Under the pieces are notes generated by a model. That model did not search any database, was not told the origin of the DNA, and saw only the letters and a list, made by a program, of their open reading frames with translations. The position numbers and the translations under genes were made by a program. Positions 42,570-51,097 of a stretch of DNA of 64,000 bases are shown one piece after another (within the stretch, counting starts at the first letter, position 1; each line of letters starts with the position of its first letter). Source of the DNA: JACVRW01 sp963757815 (GTDB taxonomy: Bacteria > Actinomycetota > Thermoleophilia > Solirubrobacterales > Thermoleophilaceae); the NCBI GenBank assembly GCA_963757815.1, contig CAVWSN010000030.1, positions 1 through 64,000 on the forward strand. Direction: 5' to 3'.

Positions 42570-43352
42570 TCACCCCCTGATGCGCTCGGCGCCGGTGTAA
42601 ACGTTGACCTCCCCGCGGCGCGCGAAGCCGGCGAGCGTCATCCCCCGGTCGGCGGCCAGGCTGACCGCCAGCGAGCTGGGCGCGCTCACCCCCACGAGCA
42701 CCGGCGCTCCAGCGACCGCCGCTTTCTGCACAAGCTCGAAGGACAGCCTCCCGCTCACGCACAGGACGCGGTTATGGAGCGGCGTCAGCCCGTCGAGCAC
42801 GGCGCGCCCGACGACCTTGTCCATGGCGTTGTGACGGCCCACGTCCTCCCGTACGAGCAGGAGCTCACCGCTCGGCTCGAACAGGCCGGTCGCGTGCAGC
42901 CCGCCCGTCCGCTCGAAGGTCGGTTGGCGCAGCTTGTCCGGCAGCGTGGCCAGGAGGTCGCGGTCGAGCTCGGGGCCGGGCGCCGCCGGCTCGGAGTGGA
43001 CAGCCACCTCCTCGAGTGCCCCCTTGCCGCAAACGCCGCACGAGGAAGTCGTGTAGAACCGCCGCGCGCCGGGGTTGCGCAACAGCGGGCCCTCGACCTC
43101 GACGGTGTTGACCGCGAAGTCGGCCGTCGGGCCCGCCTCCCGCGGCCCGTCGATCAGCCCCTCCGTGTAGAGGAACCCGACCGCGAGCTCCTCGTCATGG
43201 CCGGGAGTGCGCATCGTGACCGCGAGCGGAGTGTCGCCCACGCGAATCTCGAGAGGCTCCTCGACGGCGACGTAGTCCTTCTCGCCGTCGCGCACCACCG
43301 TCGCCCACATTCGGTGGGCGCTCTCGACGCCAACCGGGCGCGTGTCGGACAC
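42570..43352 (-). CDS. fdhD: Formate dehydrogenase accessory sulfurtransferase FdhD
   Basis: 260 residues. FdhD transfers sulfur from a cysteine desulfurase to the molybdenum cofactor of formate dehydrogenase and is required for its activity. Visible are VEEPLEIRVGDTPLAVTMRT (about 30), the cysteine loop SSCGVCGKGAL (about 105), REDVGRHNAMDKVVGRAVL (about 170) and SGRLSFELVQKAAVAGAPVL (about 199), all conserved. GTG at 43352 is preferred because GGAGG stands nine bases upstream; a GTG at 43385 would add eleven residues. It is divergent from fdhA with a short shared promoter region and is followed by selD after about 54 bases. Confidence 0.94.
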   Translation of the reverse strand: MSDTRPVGVESAHRMWATVVRDGEKDYVAVEEPLEIRVGDTPLAVTMRTPGHDEELAVGFLYTEGLIDGPREAGPTADFAVNTVEVEGPLLRNPGARRFYTTSSCGVCGKGALEEVAVHSEPAAPGPELDRDLLATLPDKLRQPTFERTGGLHATGLFEPSGELLLVREDVGRHNAMDKVVGRAVLDGLTPLHNRVLCVSGRLSFELVQKAAVAGAPVLVGVSAPSSLAVSLAADRGMTLAGFARRGEVNVYTGAERIRG

Positions 43353-43472
43353 CGCCTTCAGCCTCCGAGAATTGCGTTGTTGCACGAACTCACCCCCAAA
43401 TCCCTAGCAGATGAACTGGGTAACCTCCGGGGGGCAGGTGTTCCCGAGAAACACTCCGGGGAAGAGAGGGCC

Positions 43473-45425
43473 ATGAAGAAGAATTACGCACGTCTCACGG
43501 AGCCGCTCGTCCGGGACAACGGCGAGCTGCGCACCGCAAGCTGGGACGAGGCGCTGGACCGCGCGGCAGCCGGCTTCCAGGCCGCCGTCGACAGCAAGGG
43601 GCCGGACACGTTCGGCATGTTCAGCTGCTCCAAGGCGACGAACGAGGTCAATTTCCTCGCGCAGAAGTTCGTGCGCGTCGCCATCGGCACGAACAACATC
43701 GATTCATGTAACCGAACTTGACACGCACCTAGCGTCGTCGGTCTGGCGGCGGTGTTCGGCGCTGGTGGCGGCACCAGCTCATATCAGGAAGTTCAGGACA
43801 CGGACGTGATCCTGCTCTGGGGCTCCAACGCGCGTGAGGCGCACCCGATCTTCTTCCACCATGTCCTCAAGGCGATCCACGGCGGCGCCCGGCTGTACGT
43901 GGTCGATCCACGTCGCACAACGTCGGCCGAGTGGGCCGACACGTGGCTCGGGCTCAACGTCGGCAGCGACGTCGCGCTGTCGAACGGCATGGCTCGCGAG
44001 ATCATCCGTGCCGGCCTGCACAACCGCGAGTTCATCCAGCGCGCGACCGACGGCTTCGAGGCCTACGCCGCGGCGGTCGAGCCCTACACGCTGGAGCGCG
44101 TCGAGGCGCTGACGGGCGTGCCCGCCGACGTGATCCGGGAGGTCGCGCACACCTACGCGCGCGCGGACAGAGCCCAAATCTGCTGGACGCTCGGAATCAC
44201 CGAGCATCACAACGCGGTCGACAACGTCCTTGCGCTGATCAACCTGGGCCTATTGACCGGCCACGTCGGCCGCTACGGCTCCGGGCTGAACCCGCTGCGC
44301 GGCCAGAACAACGTCCAGGGCGGAGGCGACATGGGCGCCATCCCCAACCGCCTGCCGGGCTTCCAGGACATCGAGAACAACCACGAGGCGCGCGCGAAGT
44401 TCGAGCGTGCCTGGGGCGTGAAGATCAAGCCCAAGTACGGCTGGCACATGACGGAGATGTTCGAGGCGATGGAGCGGGGCGAGTTGACCACCCTGTTCGT
44501 GCTCGGCGAGAACCCCGTGCAGTCCGACGCCGACGCTCACCACGTGAAGAAGCTGCTGGACGGCCTCGACCACATCGTCGTGCAGGACATCTTCCGGACC
44601 GCGACGGCCGAGATCGCGGACGTCGTGCTGCCGGCGTCGGCCAGCTGGTGTGAGGCCGAGGGCTGTGTGACGAACAGCGAGCGGCGCGTTCAGCGCGTGC
44701 GAGCGGCGCTGAAGCCGCCCGGCAACGCCCGCGACGACATCCGCATCCTGATCGACCTCGCCGCCCGCCTGGGGCACCAGTGGGAGTACGGCTCACACGA
44801 AGACGTCTGGAACGAGCTCCGCTCGCTGGCCCCGAACCACGCCGGGATGAGCTACGCCCGTATGGAGGAGCTCGGCGGGATCCAATGGCCGTGCTGGGAC
44901 GAGGAGCACCCCGGCTCGCAGTTCCTGCACGGGCGGCTCTGGGAGGAGCCGCGGGAGGGGCCGGCCGCCCCCTTCCACGCGGTCGAGGACTCCCCGCCGG
45001 TCGAGCAGCTCTCGGACGAGTACCCGCTGCGCCTGACGACCGGTCGGCGCCTCGACTCCTTCAACACCGGCGTTCAGACCGGCGGCTACAGGTCGCCCCT
45101 GCGCCGGGGCGAGGAGCTCGAGATCTCGGTCGCCGACGCCGAGGACCTCGGGGTGACCGATGGCGACACGGTGCGGATCTCGTCCGTTCGCGGCGAGGTG
45201 GTCGCACCCGTGCGCATCAACCCGTCGCTGCGCCCGGGCCTGACGTTCATGACGCTGCACTTCCCAGACGAGGTCGAGACGAACCTGCTGACCATCAACG
45301 CCACGGACCCGAAGTCGGGCACCGCAGAGTTCAAGGCGACCGCCATCCGGGTCGATCCCATCGGTCCCGGCGAGGCAGAGGAGACAGCCGCGGCGGCAAT
45401 CCCCGCCGGCAAGCCCAGCGACTGA
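43473..45425 (+). CDS. fdhA: Formate dehydrogenase catalytic (Mo/W-bisPGD) subunit, C-terminal two thirds, selenoprotein with in-frame UGA
   Basis: 650 residues including selenocysteine at codon 83 (TGA 43719-43721). The surrounding sequence SCNRT-U-HAPSVVGLAAVFG is the formate dehydrogenase active site with Sec followed by the conserved histidine. Cofactor-binding motifs continue with ILLWGSNAREAHP, GLNPLRGQNNVQGGGDMGA and VLGENPVQSDADAHH, and the MopB C-terminal domain (about 520-640). The N-terminal [4Fe-4S] MopB domain is absent: the protein begins at KKNYARLTEPLVRDNGELR, which normally follows that domain. The missing part is at the end of the gene at 47285-48265. GAGAGGG precedes the ATG. 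TGATG couples it to the next gene. It oxidises formate (or reduces CO2), passing electrons to the NAD-linked subunits. Confidence 0.94.
43719..43754 (+). promoter_or_regulatory. Sec codon and bacterial SECIS hairpin in fdhA
   Basis: UGA at 43719-43721 followed by a hairpin with 7-bp stem (43733-43739 with 43745-43751, two G-U pairs) and loop GGTCT. The GGTCTG apex matches that of the E. coli fdhF SECIS. CAC (43722-43724) and GTG (43752-43754) can extend the base of the stem. Position right after UGA and inside the coding sequence is typical for bacteria. Confidence 0.88.
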
Positions 45426-47288
45426 TGGACATCGTCCTGCACAACGAGGTGCCCTCGAAGGGGGAGCGCGAGGCCGTTGACGCCGTACTCGGCCCACCCG
45501 ACAGCAGCTGGGAGAGCGGCGGTGAGCTCCGCGAGAGCGACCGTCACGTGGCCCGCGGCGGGCACGCGGCGCGCGCCCAGCGGCATCTGCTGCTCCCGAC
45601 GCTTCACGCTGTGCAGTCGCGTGCGGGTTGGATCAGCCGGGGAGCACTCAACTACATCTGCAGGCGGCTGACGATCCCGCCTGCCGAGGCCTACGGCGTG
45701 GCGACGTTCTACGCGCTCTTCTCGCTCGAGCCACAGCCGCCCGTCGTCGTGCACATCTGCACAGACGTCGCCTGCATGCCTCGCGGATCGGGGGAGCTGT
45801 GCGCCGAGCTGGAGCGCCTGGTCGGCCCCGAGGGTCAACACGCCGGCAACGGGCAGGCGATCTGGCTCGAGAGCCCCTGCCTCGGCATGTGCGAGCGCGC
45901 CCCAGCCGCGCTGCTCACGGTGGCGGGCGAGGAGCCGCGCGAGCACGCCATCGCGCCCGCCGAGGCACCGGACATCGCAGCCCTGCTGGCAGGGGGCGAC
46001 GCCCCGCCCGAGCCGCCCCCGAGCATCCCGCAGAGCGGCGATCCGGGGCTGCGGCTCCTGCACCGCGTGGGGAAGGTCGATCCGGGCAGCGTCGACTCCT
46101 ACCGCGCGCACGGCGGCTACGAGGGGCTACGCGCGGCGCTCGACATGGGCCAGGCGGGCGTGCTGCGCGAGGTCACGGACTCCAAGCTGGTAGGCCGCGG
46201 CGGCGCTGCCTTCCCGACCGGGCGCAAGTGGGACGCCGTCGCCCGCAACCCCAAGCAGCCGCACTACCTGATCTGCAACGCCGACGAGTCCGAGCCGGGG
46301 ACCTTCAAGGACCGCGTGCTCCTCGAGCACGACCCCTTCTTCGTGATCGAGTCGATGACCATCGGCGGCTTCGCCACCGGCGCCGAGCACGGCTACCTAT
46401 ACCTGCGCGGCGAGTACCCGCTGGCCTGGGAGCGCCTCGTGGCCGCCGTCACCGAGGCCCGCGCGCGCGGATTCCTCGGGCAGGACATCCTCGGGAAGGG
46501 CATCAACTTCGACATCGAGCTGCGCAAGGGCGCGGGCGCCTACATCTGCGGCGAGGAGACGGCGCTGTTCAACTCGATCGAGGGCTACCGCGGCGAGCCG
46601 CGGAACAAGCCGCCGTTCCCGGTCGAGTCGGGTCTCTTCGACATGCCGACGGTGATCAACAACGTCGAGACGCTCGTCAACGTGCCGGGGATCGTCCTCG
46701 ACGGGGGGCAGGCGTTCGCCGACGATCGGCACGAAGGACTCGACCGGCACGCGCCTGTTCTGCCTGTCCGGCCGGATTGCCCGGCCGGGCCTGTACGAGG
46801 TGCCGTTCGGGGTCACGCTGCGCGAGGTGCTCGAGATGGGCGGCGGAGTGATCGACGGACGGCCGCTGCGCGCGATCATGCTCGGCGGTGCGGCGGGGCG
46901 CTTCGTCACTCCCGACGAGCTGGATCTCGAGATGTCCTTCGAGGCGACCCGCGAGGCCGGCGTGAGCATGGGCTCCGGCGTCGTCATGGTCATCGACGAC
47001 ACCGTCGACCTGCCGGCGATTCTGATGCGCATCGCCGCCTTCTTCCGCGACGAGTCCTGCGGGCAGTGCGTCCCCTGCCGGGTCGGCACGGTCCGGCAGG
47101 AGGAGGCTCTGGCTCGCCTCGTGGGCGAGCGCCCGCGCGGCTCGGTCGAGCAGGAGTACGCGCTGCTGGATGAGATCACCGCGTCGATGCGGGACGCGTC
47201 GATCTGCGGACTCGGCCAGACTGCCGCGGACGCAATCGAGTCCGCGCTACGCAAGCTCGACGTTTTCGAGACAGGAGGCCAGCGATGA
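45425..47288 (+). CDS. NAD-linked diaphorase subunit, fused NuoE+NuoF-type (FdsG-FdsB) protein (one frameshift)
   Basis: About 620 residues after removing one extra base near 46727. The N-terminal 165 residues are a NuoE/FdsG-like thioredoxin-fold [2Fe-2S] domain, with cysteines in VVVHICTDVACMPRG and LESPCLGMCERA. Residues 200-615 are NuoF/FdsB-like: FMN/NAD site GRGGAAFPTGRKWDAVARN, ICNADESEPGTFKDRVLLE, GAGAYICGEETALFNSIEG, and the [4Fe-4S] ligands ESCGQCVPCRVGT with SICGLGQTA. It takes electrons from the formate dehydrogenase and reduces NAD(P). The ATG overlaps the fdhA stop (TGATG), and its stop overlaps the next ATG (ATGA). The shift lies between GGQAFAD and IGTKDSTGTRLFCLSG. Confidence 0.88.
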
Positions 47289-48265
47289 GCCGGACCCGGA
47301 CCGGCGCCCCCCCGCGCACTATCGAGCTCCAGCTCAACGGCAAGACGGTCGAGGCGCGCGAGGGGATGACGATCCTCGAGGTCGCCCAGCAGGAGGGAAT
47401 CGAGATCCCGACGATGTGCTGGGAGCGCACGCTGACGCCGGTCAACGCCTGCCGCGTGTGCGTGGTCGACATCGGCGCGCGCGTCCTGGCGCCCGCCTGC
47501 GCCCGGAAGGCCGAGGAGGGCATGGAGATCGAGACGCACTCCGAGCGCGTCAACCTCAGCCGCAAAATGGTGATCGAGTTCCTCGCCTCGTCGGTCGACC
47601 TGTCGGTGATGCCCAACATCGACCGCTGGATCGAGGAATACGGCGCCGACCCCGAGCGCTATGGGCCACCGGCTCCGCCCTTCGAGGAGGGGGAGCGCGA
47701 TCGCCTGCGCGCCGGCCACCACGAGATCCCCGACGGCGAGCACGCGGCCACGGTGCACCAGCCGGTGAAGGTCGACAACGACCTCTACGTGCGCGACTAC
47801 TCGAAGTGCATCCTCTGTTACAAGTGCGTCGAGGGCTGCGGCACCGACTGGCAGAACACCTTCGCGATCGCGGTCGCCGGGCGCGGCTTCGACGCCCGGA
47901 TCGCGACCGAGTTCGCCAACCCTCTGCCCGACTCGGCGTGCGTCTACTGCGGCAACTGCATCGCGGTCTGCCCCACCGGCGCGCTGATGTTCAAGAGCGA
48001 GCACGACATGCGCGACGAGGGCACCTGGGACGAGGACCGTCAGACCCAGACGACGACGATCTGCACGTTCTGCGGCGTGGGCTGCAACCTCGTGCTCCAC
48101 GAGCAGGACAACGAGATCGTGAAGGTGACCTCGCCGCTGGACCATGACATCACCAGCGGCAACCTGTGCATCAAGGGCCGGTTTGGCTTCCAGTTTGTGC
48201 AGGAACGTGAGGCTCCGTCCGAGCCCGGGGAAGCGGCGGGCGACGGCGGCGGGCCGAGGACCTGA
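47285..48265 (+). CDS. Fe-S protein carrying the detached N-terminal third of formate dehydrogenase FdhA
   Basis: 326 residues. A plant-type [2Fe-2S] domain (about 10-90) has ligands in MCWERTLTPVNACRVCVVD and APACARKA. A NuoG-type His-Cys segment and two [4Fe-4S] motifs follow, CILCYKCVEGCG (about 177) and CVYCGNCIAVCPTGAL (about 218). The last 65 residues hold a molybdopterin-enzyme [4Fe-4S] domain: TICTFCGVGCNLVLHE, then NLCIKGRFGFQFV (about 293) with the electron-transfer lysine. In usual NAD-linked FDHs this whole protein is the N-terminus of FdhA; here it is separate and last in the operon. Added to the 650-residue subunit it gives about 976 residues, the size of one intact FdsA-type chain. 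Confidence 0.88.
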   Translation: MSRTRTGAPPRTIELQLNGKTVEAREGMTILEVAQQEGIEIPTMCWERTLTPVNACRVCVVDIGARVLAPACARKAEEGMEIETHSERVNLSRKMVIEFLASSVDLSVMPNIDRWIEEYGADPERYGPPAPPFEEGERDRLRAGHHEIPDGEHAATVHQPVKVDNDLYVRDYSKCILCYKCVEGCGTDWQNTFAIAVAGRGFDARIATEFANPLPDSACVYCGNCIAVCPTGALMFKSEHDMRDEGTWDEDRQTQTTTICTFCGVGCNLVLHEQDNEIVKVTSPLDHDITSGNLCIKGRFGFQFVQEREAPSEPGEAAGDGGGPRT

Positions 48266-48268
48266 GGC

Positions 48269-48544
48269 ATGTCGGACGAGGATCCCGTTAACCGCGACGT
48301 CAGCCCGATGGACGACCAGGGACGCGTGCCCGTGGCCGGCGCCGACGGCTGGTACTACCTTCCGTTCCGCCGGGATGAGGCCAGCGGCGAGCACGAGATC
48401 ACGCTGGAGCGCAAGACAGACGGCGAGCAGACGACCTTCACCCTTCCCGCCTTCGTCGAGCAGGGTGACGAACTCGGTGAGATCGCGCTCCTCGTGATCC
48501 GCGCCCGCGAGCGCTGGCGCGACCTGAAGGGACTCGGCGCCTAG
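48269..48544 (+). CDS. Small acidic protein ending the formate dehydrogenase operon
   Basis: 91 residues, soluble, no cysteines. It contains WYYLPFRRDEASGEHEITLE (about 28) and ends LLVIRARERWRDLKGLGA. It starts three bases after the previous stop, so it is clearly part of the fdh operon. I do not recognise it: it lacks the pattern of FdsD, the small subunit of soluble FDHs, though it sits where fdsD often does. It might help assemble or join the split catalytic subunit; this is inference from position only. Confidence 0.7.
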   Translation: MSDEDPVNRDVSPMDDQGRVPVAGADGWYYLPFRRDEASGEHEITLERKTDGEQTTFTLPAFVEQGDELGEIALLVIRARERWRDLKGLGA

Positions 48545-48626
48545 ACGCGCTCGCGAGCAAGCGCGGCCTCGTCGCGCTCGGCAGCGAGGCGTTCGTCGAA
48601 GGAAACCAGTGGTGTAAGTTGAGAAG

Positions 48627-49148
48627 ATGGAGAGCTCGCGGGTTGCGGCGATTCCTCTCTTCGCCGACTTGCCGGAGGACGAGCTTGCCGCCGTCGCCAG
48701 CGTCGCGTCCGAGGTCGAAATCGCTTCCGGGCAGGCGCTCTCCGACGAGGGGCATATCGGGCATTCGCTGTTCGCCATTGAGAGCGGTACCGCCGAGGTC
48801 GTCATAGGAGGCGCGACGGTGCGGACAATCGGGGCCGGTGATGTCGTAGGCGAAATGGCCGTGTTTGCCTCCCAGCCTGACCCGTTCGCGCCGCTCGGAG
48901 GTGGCGGAAGGCGGCTGGCGCACAGCCTCGGTCGTCGCGACCTCGCCGATGCGGCTGATCGCGCTGTTCAAGACGCGACGTTTGGGCGCTGGACCGGCGA
49001 GCCCCGGCTTCGCACCCGCCCGCCGCGAGGGCCACTCGACGAGCCGGGTGGCTGGGGTCTCGTGCTGGTGGACCAGATGGCAGAGCGCTGGGGCGTGCTC
49101 CACGACGGCCGCACACACGTCTGGTTCGAGCTCGCGACCGCGAACTGA
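48627..49148 (+). pseudogene. cNMP-binding domain joined to the tail of an RsbW-like ATPase, frame-disrupted
   Basis: The first 90 codons encode the start of a cyclic-nucleotide-binding domain (AAIPLFADLPEDELAAVASV, GDVVGEMAVFAS). The domain continues in the +1 frame from about 48888 (RTASVVATSPMRLIALFK). After about 48960 the original frame resumes with PGGWGLVLVDQMAERWGV and RTHVWFEL, which is the C-terminal end of anti-sigma/RsbW-type histidine-kinase-like ATPases. Only about 30 codons separate the two parts, far too few for the missing ATPase domain. It looks like a deletion fusion of two signalling genes, perhaps dead. GAGAAG precedes the ATG. Confidence 0.55.
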
Positions 49149-49154
49149 CCCTCC

Positions 49155-50568
49155 CTACTGCCGTGGAATCGGGTGGTTCGCCCGGAACAGGTCGCCCGGG
49201 TCGTACTCGGCCTTGGCCGCGGTCAACCGCCGCCAGACCTCGGGGCTGAAGAACGCCGACACGTCGCCCGGCCGGTCGGCGAAGTTCAGGAAGCGGCGGC
49301 CGGTCGAGTACGGCGCCAGCTCGGCGATCATGAGATCCAGGTGCTCGTCGATCGGCGGCCCTGGCGCCCTCGTCGAACACGGCGCCGACGCCGAAGACGA
49401 CGTGCTCGCCCTCAAGGCTGCCGAGCGCGCCCGCTCCGTCCTGCTCGCGACTGAGCTCGCCACCGAGCTGACGGACCTGGAAACCGAGCAGCGGGCTGCC
49501 GGAGTCCGCGCCGCCCAGGCGCACCAGGGCATCGGCGAGCTCGGGGGTCAGCTCGCCCAGCAGCACGTGGTCGCCGACCCCGGGCACCGGCTGCTCGGGG
49601 TCCATCGCGAGCTGGCGCAGCGCCGCGGCGGGCTGGACGCCCCAGGTGTCCCACACCGCGCCGGCGATCTCGCGCAGCGGCCGCATCAGCTCCTCGCCCG
49701 CGGCCGGGTCGCCCACGTAAGCGCCGGTCACGTCGACCAGCGAGCGCCCGCGCAGCGGCTCGGGCAGGTCGGGCAGCGGCGGCAGATTGAGGAAGCGCAG
49801 CGAAGCGGTGATCTCGTCGGGAGCGGTCGCGAGCCAGTCGCGATAGGCGTGCGCGATCTCGCCGGCCCTCTCCACCGGCCACGCGACCGTGCCCGCGTAG
49901 ACCTCGGCCACCGGGTAGAGCTCGACCTCGATCGCCGTGACCGCTCCGAACGAGCCGCCGCCTCCGCGCAGCGCGAAGAAGAGCTCGGCGTCGTTCTCGG
50001 AATCGACGCGGCGTTGCCGGCCGTCCGCGGTCACGACCTCGATCGCCGTCACCGCGTTTGAGGCGAGCCCATAGCGGCGCCCGAGCCAGCCCGCGCCGCC
50101 GCCCAGCGTGAAGCCGATGACGCCCGTGTCGGGCGAGGAGCCCAGCAGGGCGGCCAGCCCGGCCTCGCCGGCGCTGACCGCGACGTCGGCCGACAGCGTC
50201 CCGGCCTCGATGCGGGCGCGGCTGGCAGCGGGGTCGATCTCGACCCCGGTCATGCGGTCCGTCTTGAGCAGGACCGTGTCCTCCAGGGGGCCCATCGCGC
50301 CCGCGCCGTGGCCGGTGGCCTGCACGGCTACGCGCAGGCCGTGCTGGCGGGCGAAGTCGACCACGCGCGCCACGTCCGCGGCGTCGGCCGCATGGGCCAC
50401 CGCGGCGGGGTGCTGGTCCACGGCCAGGTTCCAGGCCTGGCGCGCGCTGTCCCAGGTCTCGTCGCCTGGAAGCACGGCGTCGCCGTCGAGGCTGCGGCCC
50501 AGGCTCTGAAGGTCGATGGTGGAGGGGGTGGTGTCGGACACTCGGATCTCCTGTTCGGGTTCACCCAT
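49155..50568 (-). CDS. FAD-linked oxidase of the berberine-bridge/6-hydroxynicotine oxidase family (one frameshift)
   Basis: About 470 residues after removing one extra base near 49360. Features are an FAD_binding_4 domain (about 55-230: VAVQATGHGAGAMGPLEDTV, IGFTLGGGAGWLGRRYGLAS, FALRGGGGSFGAVTAIEVEL) and a C-terminal BBE segment (FLNFADRPGDVSAFFS, then YDPGDLFRANHPIP). The histidine in GHGAG is where many members attach FAD covalently. These enzymes oxidise alcohols, sugars or alkaloid-like amines with O2. ATG at 50568 preferred; one lies at 50586. Substrate unknown, no operon partner obvious. Confidence 0.83.
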
Positions 50569-50608
50569 CGGACAACGGTGGTCCACTCAGGGTGACAGCC
50601 GAGCGCCG

Positions 50609-51097
50609 TCAGTGGATGACGATCTTGAGTAAGACCATCACCAGGCCGAGCCCCGCGCAGCCGAGCGAGGTCAGCGCGATGCGGGCGGGCGAGTCGTGCT
50701 CCTGGCGCCCCACCACGAAGCCCCAGCCCCCCAGCAGCACCACGCACGACCACGCGGCGAGAAGGATTGCCTTCTCCTCGTCCGCGCCGAGCAGGGCGGC
50801 GAGGAGCATCACCGCCAGGGGCGGGAACGCCGACTGCACGAGCGGCCAGTGGTGGACGAGCGATTGCTTCAGCCCTCCCTCAGGGGTGAGGCCCGTAGCG
50901 CGGCGGGCGATCGACAGCGACCAGGAGTGGGCGAGCCAGAAGACAACGACGGTCACGAGCACCCAGAGCGCCGTGGGCCAGATCTCGGGGTTGTCGTCGG
51001 GACCGGTGGCCGCAAGGAGGCCGGCGACGATGATCGTGCCGTAGATCGCACCGGACATCTGATCGGCCCGGCGCTCGAGATCGCGGGTGGCGCTCAC
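50609..51097 (-). CDS. Small integral membrane protein
   Basis: 162 residues with four hydrophobic segments (about 15-30, 42-62, 88-107 and 112-128) and a fifth near the C-terminus (ALTSLGCAGLGLVMVLLKIV). Contains HSWSLSIARRATG after TM2 and GADEEKAILLAAWSCVVLLG. I do not recognise a family. The GTG start overlaps the stop of the amidohydrolase (GTGA), so the two are co-translated. Confidence 0.75.
   Translation of the reverse strand: MSATRDLERRADQMSGAIYGTIIVAGLLAATGPDDNPEIWPTALWVLVTVVVFWLAHSWSLSIARRATGLTPEGGLKQSLVHHWPLVQSAFPPLAVMLLAALLGADEEKAILLAAWSCVVLLGGWGFVVGRQEHDSPARIALTSLGCAGLGLVMVLLKIVIH

Noticed and set aside
43719..43721. Stop codon making fdhA a pseudogene
   Set aside because: The frame continues with the exact FDH active-site sequence, a SECIS hairpin follows, and selA-D are next door, so it is a selenocysteine codon.
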